This document shows positions 18,576 to 26,044 of a stretch of 64,000 nucleotides of DNA, in pieces. The DNA comes from Dyadobacter pollutisoli (GTDB taxonomy: Bacteria > Bacteroidota > Bacteroidia > Cytophagales > Spirosomataceae). The notes below the pieces were generated by a model, which worked only from the letters and a program-made list of their open reading frames with translations, searched no databases and was not told the DNA's origin. The stretch lies in assembly GCF_026625565.1 (NCBI RefSeq), contig NZ_CP112998.1, positions 3,598,501-3,662,500 of the forward strand, written 5' to 3'. Within the stretch, counting starts at the first letter, position 1. Every line of letters starts with the position of its first letter. Position numbers and translations under genes: made by a program.

Positions 18576-20213
18576 TTATATTTTTCTGGCGGTATTGATC
18601 ACATTTACTCCATTGAAACGGGTAGTCGAGCTTCCGTGAGATACGGCGCTGGACTGCGAAGGCTGGCCTTTCCCATCAAAGAATGAGCCTCCCAAACGGT
18701 AGTCGCGGTCGTCGCAAACCTGTGCGCAGGAATTCCAGAACTCCTGTGTATTAGACTGATAAGCCACATCTTTGAGCATACCGACAATTTTCCCGTCTTT
18801 AATTTCATAGAATAACTGCCCGCCAAACTGGAAATTATAACGCTGCTGATCGATCGAGAACGAGCCGTCGCCGATGATGTAAATCCCTTTTTTGACATCC
18901 TTGATCATATCGTCTACCGATAGTGGCGTTTTGCCTGCTGCCAGGGAAACATTCGGCATACGCTGAAACTGAACCGAACTCCAACTATCCGCATAGCAGC
19001 AGCCATGCGATTCTTTTTCGCCAATGATATGTGCCTGATCGCGGATCGCCTGATAATTTGTCAGTATGCCATCTTTCACCAGGTCCCATTTCTTGGTGTT
19101 GACGCCTTCATCATCCCAGCCCACTGCGCCCAGCGAACCTACCTGCAATTTGTCGGCGATCAGGTTCACTTGTTTGCTGCCATACTGGAAGTTTTTGGAT
19201 TTCCATTTGTCCAAAGTGGCGAATGATGTACCGGCAAAGTTGGCCTCATAACCCAGTACCCGGTCCAGTTCCAGCGGGTGACCGACCGATTCGTGGATCG
19301 TTAACCAAAGGTGTGACGGGTCAAGAATGAGGTCATACTTACCAGCCTCGACTGATTTGGCTGTCAATTTTTCCTTGGCTTGCTTGGCAGCCGCAGTCGC
19401 ATCTTCCAGCATGTCATACCCTTTATTATAGCGCGTTGTGACACCGGTGATTTTATCAGCAGGGTTGGCCTGAAGATAGTCGTAGCCCATGCCCATTGGC
19501 GCGCTCAATGCATTTCTTGTTTCAAATTTTCCTGTTTTTGGATCAATGCATGTTACATTGAAAATCGGCCAGATCCTGTGCACATCCTGATCAATGTAAG
19601 ATCCGTCGGTGGAGGCAAAATACTTTTGCTCATTCACGAGGAAAAGAATGGAATTGACATAGTTAGCGCCATTCTTCATCGCCGCATCATTTACAGAAAG
19701 CAGCAGATCAACCTTTTCCTTAATGGGCACTTCAAATGCGTTTTTCTTGATCGGCGCTTTCCAGCTTACCTCTCCAAAACCTTTCTGAGCAGCCAGCTGC
19801 ACAGGTTCCTTCATCAATTTGGAGTTAGCCTTCGCAATGGCGACGGCATCTTCCGCAGCTTTCGCCATTTGGGCTTCATTCTTAGCGTCCACTACCGCAG
19901 CAAAACCCCAGCAACCATTGGCAATCACCCGTACCCCAACCCCATAGGACTCGGTATTGACGATATTCTGAACCTTGTCTTCGCGTGTGATCACGAACTG
20001 GTTGAGGTACCGTCCGATACGTACATCCGCATAGGAAGCGCCTTTGGATTTGGCGGCGTTCAACGCAGCGTCTGCCAGTCGCTTTTTAACAGCAACATCG
20101 TCTCCGGGATTCAGAAATGCTTCGGGAGAAACAGTCCTGCCCATTGCAAAGCCAGGTAACATGAACGCTCCCGTTCCAAGGCCAGCCATTTGAATAAAGT
20201 CTCTTCTTTTCAA
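18576..20213 (-). CDS. TldD-like metallopeptidase subunit 1 with Tat signal
   Basis: The protein carries the TldD zinc motif HESVGHPLE (HExxxH), followed by LDRVLGYEANFAGTSF and a GCCYADSW segment. It begins with a twin-arginine signal (KRRDFIQMAGLGTGAFMLP), so export to the periplasm is predicted. No ATG precedes the signal in frame: TTG codons at 20213 and 20261 are the candidates. I chose 20213 because it aligns with the MKRRDF start of the second copy and gives 545 residues against 547 there. If 20261 is used, 16 residues are added. It probably forms a complex with the PmbA-like protein encoded 11 bases downstream. Confidence 0.85.
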   Translation of the reverse strand: MKRRDFIQMAGLGTGAFMLPGFAMGRTVSPEAFLNPGDDVAVKKRLADAALNAAKSKGASYADVRIGRYLNQFVITREDKVQNIVNTESYGVGVRVIANGCWGFAAVVDAKNEAQMAKAAEDAVAIAKANSKLMKEPVQLAAQKGFGEVSWKAPIKKNAFEVPIKEKVDLLLSVNDAAMKNGANYVNSILFLVNEQKYFASTDGSYIDQDVHRIWPIFNVTCIDPKTGKFETRNALSAPMGMGYDYLQANPADKITGVTTRYNKGYDMLEDATAAAKQAKEKLTAKSVEAGKYDLILDPSHLWLTIHESVGHPLELDRVLGYEANFAGTSFATLDKWKSKNFQYGSKQVNLIADKLQVGSLGAVGWDDEGVNTKKWDLVKDGILTNYQAIRDQAHIIGEKESHGCCYADSWSSVQFQRMPNVSLAAGKTPLSVDDMIKDVKKGIYIIGDGSFSIDQQRYNFQFGGQLFYEIKDGKIVGMLKDVAYQSNTQEFWNSCAQVCDDRDYRLGGSFFDGKGQPSQSSAVSHGSSTTRFNGVNVINTARKI

Positions 20214-20363
20214 GGTATAGTTGTTTGCTAATAGTGATGAAATTGGATTGGAATGCTGCAAAAGCGCAATTCATAAGGTAAGTAAAACACCTTTCAGAAT
20301 CAATTCACTTTTTACATAAGGCCGGATATTGGTTTGAATGGTTAGCGTCACTTTGGTTACATT

Positions 20364-20396
20364 GCCGCAGTGGAGCAGCGGCAGTTCCACTGCGGC
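20364..20396 (-). terminator. GC-rich hairpin downstream of pmbA-like gene 2
   Basis: GCCGCAGTGGA (20364-20374) and TCCACTGCGGC (20386-20396) form a perfect 11-bp stem with an 11-base loop, about 17 bases past the stop codon of the pmbA-like gene. No T-run follows on the minus strand, so it may attenuate transcription or protect the RNA rather than be a standard terminator. Confidence 0.45.
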
Positions 20397-20426
20397 AGCT
20401 ACACTGCGTCAGCTACACTGCGTCAG
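20391..20426. repeat. 14-bp tandem repeat across a gene end
   Basis: Copies of a 14-bp unit (TGCG(G/T)CAGCTACAC) lie at 20391-20404 and 20405-20418, with an eight-base partial copy TGCGTCAG at 20419-20426. The last part encodes the SDAV end of the pmbA-like protein and its TAG stop, so the repeat grew out from the gene end, probably by slippage. The nearby hairpin shares the CACTGCGGC core. Confidence 0.6.
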
Positions 20427-21729
20427 ACAAGCTGGTGAATGTGAAGTCCCTGATCTTCAATGGCGGAACCAGGCTACCATTGGCGCGAACCGGTTTACCG
20501 ATCGCTTCCAGGTTGTTGAGCATGATGACCGGACTCTCGTTAAAGCGGAAATTTTTTACCGGATATTTGATCTGCCCGTTTTCAATGTAAAAAGTACCAT
20601 CCCTGGTGAGCCCGGTGTAAAGTAGCGTCTGCGGATCCACGGCACGGATATACCAAAGCCTCGTCACCAGAATTCCCTTTTCCGTCCCTTTGATCAGATC
20701 CGCAAGCGATTCATTTCCTCCTTGAAAAATAAATCCTGACGGCGCCGGAATGGCTTTCACTCCTTGCTTTTCTGCCCAGAAACGTGAGTAGGACATGTTT
20801 TTCACTACACCATTCTCTACCCAAACCACCTTTTCCTGTACCCTGCCATCACCTGCGAAAGGAGAGCCTGGGATTTCTATGTTAGAAGGATCCGAATAAA
20901 TGTTGACGCGTTCATCAAACAGCTTTTCCCCCAGCCTGGTACCGCCTCCTTTTTTGCCCAAAAAACTTCTCCCTTCGTCCGCATTCCGTGCATCCATACT
21001 TCGCATCATGTTTTGGAGTAAATCAATACCGGCGGTAGGTTCCAGTATGACGGTGTATTTTCCGGGTTCCAATGCCTTTGCGCTCGCCGACGCCAGCGCC
21101 TTTTGCATGGCAATCTCCGTCGCTGACCTTGTGCTCAGTTTCGATGCATCATTATAATCCCGCTTCGCATAGCCTGAACCTTTGCCGTCTGCCGTACGAA
21201 CGGTGATTGAAAAATCGATGGATGTTGCCTTGTTGTATCCAAACAAGCCTTTGTTGTTTCCCATCGCCGAAAAACCTGCGGTATCCTCCATATAACCGGC
21301 TGCTGTCAGATTTTTCTGCACGCAGGGATCAATGCTGTCAAAGGCCGCTTTGGCCCTGTATTCAGGATTAATGGCTGCGGTACTTGCTGCAAAGGAATTG
21401 GTTTCCGCATACTTTTGAGCGCCGAGCATCGGAACATATTCCGGATTGTCGGGCGCCAGTTTCGCGATTTCCTCTGCTCTTCTCACCGTCTTTTCCAGTG
21501 AAGCATCATCAAATTCATTAATGGTGGAAGTACCTGATTTCTTGCCGAATACCGAGGTTACCGACAGCGCCAGGTCATTGGTTTCGCCACTGGTAGACAC
21601 CGAATTTCGGGCATACCGAATGTTGCCAGTCCGGTTACCGTCAAGTCCGACGCTGATTTCATCGGCTTTCGAAAATGCCAGTACTTTATCTATGATTTTC
21701 TTTGCTTCTTCTTTGGATAGTATTGCCAT
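20413..21729 (-). CDS. PmbA/TldE-like subunit 2 of a TldD/PmbA peptidase
   Basis: This 438-residue protein is a paralogue of the PmbA-like protein at 17227-18564. Shared segments include GNIRYARNSVSTSGE, GKYTVILEPTA, NADEGRSFL, VNIYSDPSN and DPQTLLYTGLTRDGTFYIENG. It lacks HExxxH and a signal peptide, as the first copy does. It is separated from tldD copy 2 by 196 bases holding the large 10-bp-periodic repeat array. Together with that TldD it probably forms a second peptidase of the same type, perhaps with a different substrate. Confidence 0.88.
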   Translation of the reverse strand: MAILSKEEAKKIIDKVLAFSKADEISVGLDGNRTGNIRYARNSVSTSGETNDLALSVTSVFGKKSGTSTINEFDDASLEKTVRRAEEIAKLAPDNPEYVPMLGAQKYAETNSFAASTAAINPEYRAKAAFDSIDPCVQKNLTAAGYMEDTAGFSAMGNNKGLFGYNKATSIDFSITVRTADGKGSGYAKRDYNDASKLSTRSATEIAMQKALASASAKALEPGKYTVILEPTAGIDLLQNMMRSMDARNADEGRSFLGKKGGGTRLGEKLFDERVNIYSDPSNIEIPGSPFAGDGRVQEKVVWVENGVVKNMSYSRFWAEKQGVKAIPAPSGFIFQGGNESLADLIKGTEKGILVTRLWYIRAVDPQTLLYTGLTRDGTFYIENGQIKYPVKNFRFNESPVIMLNNLEAIGKPVRANGSLVPPLKIRDFTFTSLSDAV

Positions 21730-21730
21730 G

Positions 21731-21912
21731 GTTTGGTATAGTCAAGTGTTGTTGGGTATAGTCTATGGTCAGGGGTTGTCATGAGTGGTCATTTATTGTC
21801 ATGAAGGGTCATTCTTTGTCATGAGTGGTCAGAGGTGGTCATTTGTAGTCATTTGTTGTTTCCTTAAAGTAATGACCAAAAGTGACGATCAATGACTACA
21901 AATGACTATTCG
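21731..21912. repeat. Large GTCA/TGAC array with 10-bp period and central inversion
   Basis: GTCA units start at 21768, 21778, 21788, 21798, 21808, 21818, 21828, 21838 and 21848, each 10 bp apart; weaker units at 21741-21767 include one 7-bp step. After a gap of about 20 bases, TGAC units run the other way at 21873, 21883, 21893 and 21903, again 10 bp apart. The segments 21838-21853 and 21891-21906 form a perfect 16-bp inverted repeat. The array fills the gap between tldD copy 2 and pmbA copy 2. It is not a CRISPR: the units are too short and there is no spacer structure. Confidence 0.75.
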
Positions 21913-21925
21913 TACCAATTCATTC

Positions 21926-23569
21926 TTAAATCTTCCTCCCCGTATTGATCACATTCACACCGTCGAAACGGCTGGTAGCACTGCCGTGCGATACCGCGCT
22001 AACCTGGGCTGGCTGCCCTTTGCCGTCAAAAAACGAACCGAATGTGCGGTAGTCATCCTTGTCGCATAGCTGTGAACAAGAATTCCAGAACTCCTGGGTA
22101 TTAGATTGGTAAGCCACGTCGTCGAGCATACCGACTATTTCCCCGTTTTTGATCTCGTAAAATACCTGCCCGCCAAACTGGAAGTTATAACGCTGCTGGT
22201 CAATGGAATAGGAACCTCTACCTATAATGTATATGCCTTTGTCAACACCTTTGATCATATCGATTACGCTGCGTTTTTCAGTACCCGGTTTCAAAGAAAT
22301 GTTCGGCATCCGCTGGAATTGTACTGAATTCCAGTTGTCGGCATAGCAGCAGCCATGCGATTCTTTCTCACCGATAATTTTCGCCTGATCGCGGATCGCC
22401 TGGTAATTGACCAAAATACCATCCTTAATAATGTCCCATTCCTTGCAAGGCACACCTTCGTCGTCGTAACCAACGGCACCGAGCGTGTTCGGCTGTGTTT
22501 TGTCAGCGACAATGTTGACTAGCTTGCTACCATATGCGAAGCTTTTGGATTCCCATTTGTCCAAAGTAGCAAAGCTGGTACCGGCGTAGTTGGCTTCGTA
22601 ACCCAGCACGCGGTCAAGCTCAGTCGGGTGACCTACCGATTCGTGGATGGTAAGGCCCAAATGGTTCGGGTCCAGTACCAGGTCATACTTTCCTGCCAGT
22701 ACCGACTTCGCGGTCATTTTTTCCTTGGCCTGTTTCGCGGCGGTAATCGCGTCCTCGACCATATCGTAAGAATTGCGGTACCCTACCAGGCCATTCGGCC
22801 CGGCGATTTTTTCAGAAGCCAGTCCGTCGAGGTATTCGTAACCCATTCCCATCGGCGAGCTGATCGCGTCCCGGGTTTTGAACTTACCTGCTGCTTTATC
22901 GGTGACCGTTACTGTAAAAGTAGGCCATACCCGGTGAATGTCCTGATCGATGAATGACCCGTCGGACGAAGCGAAATATTTCTGTTCATTGACAAAAAAC
23001 AGGTTCGACGTGACAAAGCTGGCGCCGTTTTGCATCGCAGCTCCATTCACATTCATCAGCAGATCAATCTTCTCTATGACAGGTATTTCAAATGCATTTT
23101 TTTTCAGAGGCGTTTTCCAGGATTTCTCTCCTACCCCTTTTTGTTCAGCGAGCACAACTGGTTCCTTCTGAAATTTGGAATTTGCCTTTGCTATTTCGAC
23201 AGCAGTGGCCGCACATTTGGCGATACCTTCCGGCGTTACATCGCTGGTGGCTGAAAAGCCCCAGGTACCATTGGCTATCACCCTGATCCCGATGCCGTAT
23301 GACTCAGCATTGACAATGTTCTGCACCTGCTTTTCTCTGGTGAACAGATATTGCTGAAGGTAGCGCCCGATACGTACATCCGTATAGGTAGCGCCTTTGC
23401 TCCGGGCCGCATTGAGCGCGACTTCGGACAGTTTCTTTTTAGCCGCGGCATCGATCCAGGGTTCGAGCAGGTGTTCGGCGGCAACAGGGCTTCCAATGAC
23501 TGGTACGGAAGGCAGCATTAAAGCGCCTATTCCCATACCGGACATTTGCATAAAATCTCTTCTTTTCAT
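21926..23569 (-). CDS. TldD-like metallopeptidase subunit 2 with Tat signal
   Basis: The 547-residue protein starts with a twin-arginine signal (MKRRDFMQMSGMGIGALMLP), so Tat export is predicted. The metal site HESVGHPTE (HExxxH) is followed by LDRVLGYEANYAGTSF, and GCCYADNW lies further on. The C-terminal part SFFDGKGQPAQVSAVSHGS replaces the region where characterised TldD proteins place a third zinc ligand. No cysteine is seen at the exact position, though cysteines (NSCSQLCDKD) lie just before it. It is the first gene of the cluster and pairs with the PmbA-like gene downstream. Confidence 0.88.
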   Translation of the reverse strand: MKRRDFMQMSGMGIGALMLPSVPVIGSPVAAEHLLEPWIDAAAKKKLSEVALNAARSKGATYTDVRIGRYLQQYLFTREKQVQNIVNAESYGIGIRVIANGTWGFSATSDVTPEGIAKCAATAVEIAKANSKFQKEPVVLAEQKGVGEKSWKTPLKKNAFEIPVIEKIDLLMNVNGAAMQNGASFVTSNLFFVNEQKYFASSDGSFIDQDIHRVWPTFTVTVTDKAAGKFKTRDAISSPMGMGYEYLDGLASEKIAGPNGLVGYRNSYDMVEDAITAAKQAKEKMTAKSVLAGKYDLVLDPNHLGLTIHESVGHPTELDRVLGYEANYAGTSFATLDKWESKSFAYGSKLVNIVADKTQPNTLGAVGYDDEGVPCKEWDIIKDGILVNYQAIRDQAKIIGEKESHGCCYADNWNSVQFQRMPNISLKPGTEKRSVIDMIKGVDKGIYIIGRGSYSIDQQRYNFQFGGQVFYEIKNGEIVGMLDDVAYQSNTQEFWNSCSQLCDKDDYRTFGSFFDGKGQPAQVSAVSHGSATSRFDGVNVINTGRKI

Positions 23570-23684
23570 TGGTTAAGGTTTAGCCGTAAGGCAGCAGATG
23601 AAGGAATTCTCTACGATTCGATATCACAATGTAATCAATATATTTTCAACAAATATTCGTGTGGCAATTTTTTTACCCCGCACG

Positions 23685-23727
23685 AAAAAATGCGATGGGA
23701 ATCTCCTATCCGGAGATCCAGCGCATT
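23685..23727 (-). terminator. Terminator of the response-regulator gene
   Basis: The arms AATGCG (23689-23694) and CGCATT (23722-23727), with inner ATCTCC/GGAGAT, form an interrupted stem. On the minus strand it is followed by a run of six T. It lies 20 bases past the receiver gene and upstream of tldD copy 2, so it separates the two transcripts. Confidence 0.7.
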
Positions 23728-23746
23728 CATTTTTTTCTTGAAAAAG

Positions 23747-24103
23747 TTAAAATAAATGGGTTGTCATTAATCGCCTCAGCTGCTGCTCGTCCCAAGGCTT
23801 GTTGACATAGCTGTGAAAGTACCCTTTTCCGGCAGCTATTTTGAACTCGTCTGTGTAGGCATTGCCAGTTAATATAATCCTGATACTGGCCGGAAACTGC
23901 TTGGAAGCAAGTTTCAGAAATTCCAGGCCCGTCATTTCGGGCATCTGGTGATCTGCGAATATGACGTCTATTTTATGCTCCTGAAGTATCTCCAACCCTT
24001 CCCTGGTTGAGCTTGCCACGAACACTGTCGCGTCTCGTCGGAAAGTAGCTTTAAATGAATTCAGATTGTTAATTTCATGATCAACGTAGAGTATGGTCAT
24101 CAT
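23747..24103 (-). CDS. Single-domain response regulator receiver
   Basis: The 118-residue protein is a lone receiver domain. Acidic pocket D8/E10, phosphoacceptor D51 (DVIFADHQMPEMTG), T79 and K102 (VNKPW) are all present. It has no output domain, so it probably acts through protein contacts, for example with a histidine kinase or a phosphorelay. No kinase is encoded nearby, which makes it an orphan. A second ATG follows the first directly. Confidence 0.88.
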   Translation of the reverse strand: MMTILYVDHEINNLNSFKATFRRDATVFVASSTREGLEILQEHKIDVIFADHQMPEMTGLEFLKLASKQFPASIRIILTGNAYTDEFKIAAGKGYFHSYVNKPWDEQQLRRLMTTHLF

Positions 24104-24245
24104 ACACTAATATCAAATAGGGTTTACGGCAAAGTCCAAAACTAAGGAAGTGGCTTTGCGATCCCTAAAAATAATGAAATTATCAATTAAAAAATGTATA
24201 TAATTAAATATCAACCGGTTGTAACTACAAACAATCTATTACTTC

Positions 24246-25115
24246 TCATTTTCCGAGGAACTCCCTGACCAGGAGCGCAGTGGCTTCCGGCAATTTGCTA
24301 TCGGCCCCAACGGAACCGACCTCACCTATATACGTTCCGTGCGTGCCGGGCAATATCACCAGCTGCGCGCCTGGCACGATCCGGGACATTTTTACCGTGT
24401 GCTCGATTGTGATAACGTCTTTGTCCGCAACGATAAACAACGCGGGTGCTTTGATGCCTTTTACGGCTTCATCGGGAATATCCTTGAAATCGATCATACG
24501 TTGCTTGTCTTTATTGAACATCACCACGAGCTGACTTTTGTCAGGGGCAACTTTCGTGTAAGCTACTTTCAAAAATTCTGGCATATTGTCCAGCGTGACA
24601 TGCTGCATACCTTCAAAAAATCCCTGCATGAAACCTTCGCGTTGATATGCGCCCGCTATCACAATGATTTTGCTGACAACTTCCGGGTGCCTGATTGCCA
24701 TTTGCATCGTAGTAGTTCCGCCATTGCTGAAACCCAGAATATTCGCTTTGTCAATTTTAAGATATTGAAGCAAAGCCGTCACGTCGTCTGCGTCCTGCTC
24801 AAATGACTCGGGCCCGTTTCTGTCATTGGTCCGGCCGTGAGCCTGCAATTCCATGGCAATTACCTTATAATGAGCCGAAAACAGGGGCAGTATATTCCCA
24901 AATGATGTTTCAATCGTTGAGCCCCCGCCGTGTATCAGTACCAGTGGTATGGTGCCGTCGCCGTGGATTTCGTAATACATATTCAGCCCGTTGACCGGAG
25001 CATAACCCGTTGTTTTTGATTTTCCCATGGTATTAATTTTCTGTGCGGTTAGTGAAATTGGCGTCATCAGGGCACATAATAGGAGTGATGCGCATAACTG
25101 TTTGGTCAGGTTCAT
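24246..25115 (-). CDS. Secreted alpha/beta-hydrolase
   Basis: The 289-residue protein has a signal peptide (about 1-25, ending LTAQ) and an alpha/beta-hydrolase fold. The oxyanion-type segment LVLIHGGGS is at 58-66 and the nucleophile S130 lies in GFSNGG. The acid is probably D231 or D233 (VADKD) and the histidine H259 (PGTHG). It hydrolyses a small ester or amide whose identity the sequence does not show. It is the third gene behind an ArsR regulator and an SRPBCC protein, eight bases after the SRPBCC stop, so it is probably cotranscribed with them. Confidence 0.85.
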   Translation of the reverse strand: MNLTKQLCASLLLCALMTPISLTAQKINTMGKSKTTGYAPVNGLNMYYEIHGDGTIPLVLIHGGGSTIETSFGNILPLFSAHYKVIAMELQAHGRTNDRNGPESFEQDADDVTALLQYLKIDKANILGFSNGGTTTMQMAIRHPEVVSKIIVIAGAYQREGFMQGFFEGMQHVTLDNMPEFLKVAYTKVAPDKSQLVVMFNKDKQRMIDFKDIPDEAVKGIKAPALFIVADKDVITIEHTVKMSRIVPGAQLVILPGTHGTYIGEVGSVGADSKLPEATALLVREFLGK

Positions 25116-25123
25116 GATCGTCG

Positions 25124-25588
25124 TTAATGCGTTTTCATTCCTTCCAGGTACACATCCAGCTTCGCGATATTTTGTTTCAATCCTTCGTCGGCCTTGAAGG
25201 TTTTTACCACCTGGATAAACTGTTCTTTCGATTCAAACAGCATGTTCCAGTTGATGAACGTCTTCTCCCCTTGTGCTTCAAACTCTATCGTCGTCAGGAA
25301 TTTTGGACTGGTATTATGTTCATACACAATCTTTTTGAACGGGATTATTTCCTTGAATATACTTTTGTTCTTATAGTCGGTCCCGTCTGGCCCATGCATG
25401 ACCAGGTTCCATTCGCCGCCGGGCACCATATCCATCGTAGTAATGGTATTTGTAAATCCATCCGGCCCCCACCACTTAGCAATGTGTTCAGGATTTGTCC
25501 AGGCTTCCCAAACGAGTTCGATGGGCGCATTCAGTGTCCTTGAAATATTGAGCTCGCGGCCCTCTCTGCTGGTTTTGTCATTTTCCAT
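25124..25588 (-). CDS. SRPBCC/AHSA1-type protein
   Basis: The 154-residue protein begins with the AHSA1 pattern ISRTLNAPIELVWEAWTNPEHIAKWWGP, followed by MDMVPGGEWNLVMHGPDG. Proteins of this family form a hydrophobic-cavity fold and often follow ArsR regulators, perhaps binding a ligand or client protein. Its start overlaps the ArsR stop by 11 bases. No enzyme activity can be claimed. Confidence 0.88.
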   Translation of the reverse strand: MENDKTSREGRELNISRTLNAPIELVWEAWTNPEHIAKWWGPDGFTNTITTMDMVPGGEWNLVMHGPDGTDYKNKSIFKEIIPFKKIVYEHNTSPKFLTTIEFEAQGEKTFINWNMLFESKEQFIQVVKTFKADEGLKQNIAKLDVYLEGMKTH

Positions 25589-25910
25589 ACTTTTCTTTTT
25601 TAAGTTTTTCTAAATATGTTTCCAAAGAGTCCAACTTACTTTCCCAATGTTGCCGGTACTGATCCACCCAGGCCGAAACTTCGCTAAGCTGGTCAAGCTG
25701 CGCCTCGCATACCCGGTCCCTGCCACGCTGCCTCACTTTCACAAGCCCGCAATCCGTCAGGATCTTGACGTGAAGCGATATGGCCTGCCGGGTAACATCA
25801 AACTTTTCGGCGATGGCATTTACATTATGGGGCTGCGAAGCAATCATATTAATGATCGCCCTGCGGGTCGGGTCGGCTATTGCCTGATATACGTCACGTC
25901 TCGTTTTCAT
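25578..25910 (-). CDS. ArsR-family transcriptional regulator
   Basis: The 110-residue protein is a winged-helix ArsR regulator: YQAIADPTRRAIINMIASQP, then NVNAIAEKFDVTRQAISLHVKIL (recognition helix) and VRQRGRDRVCEAQ. The metal-binding cysteine pattern of arsenic sensors is absent, as in the subgroup paired with AHSA1 proteins. I start it at the ATG at 25910. A TTG nine bases earlier lies inside the palindrome at 25912-25961 and is unlikely. The gene overlaps the SRPBCC gene, and its promoter sits within that palindrome, so autorepression is likely. Confidence 0.9.
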   Translation of the reverse strand: MKTRRDVYQAIADPTRRAIINMIASQPHNVNAIAEKFDVTRQAISLHVKILTDCGLVKVRQRGRDRVCEAQLDQLSEVSAWVDQYRQHWESKLDSLETYLEKLKKEKYGK

Positions 25911-25911
25911 A

Positions 25912-25961
25912 TTGCGCAAGTAAGTGCTTGCAAATTTAAATGCAAGTATTCACTTGCGCAA
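25912..25961 (-). promoter_or_regulatory. ArsR promoter inside a 19-bp-arm operator palindrome
   Basis: TTGCGCAAGT (25912-25921) pairs with ACTTGCGCAA (25952-25961), and CTTGCA (25927-25932) with TGCAAG (25941-25946). Arms of about 19 bp differ only by three transitions. On the minus strand TAAATTTG (25931-25938) matches the -7 consensus and a TTG lies 20 bases upstream (25959-25961), so the palindrome covers the promoter. It begins one base before the start codon. Confidence 0.75.
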
Positions 25962-26044
25962 TTTTTTGGTGAAAAATTTTGCGAGAATGAATGAGATGCC
26001 CCGAGTAAATGGATTGGAAAGGCGGTGCAGATTATAACAATCCC

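Noticed and set aside
21731..21912. Array considered as CRISPR
   Set aside because: Units are 10 bp with only four fixed bases, there are no spacers of CRISPR length and no cas genes nearby.
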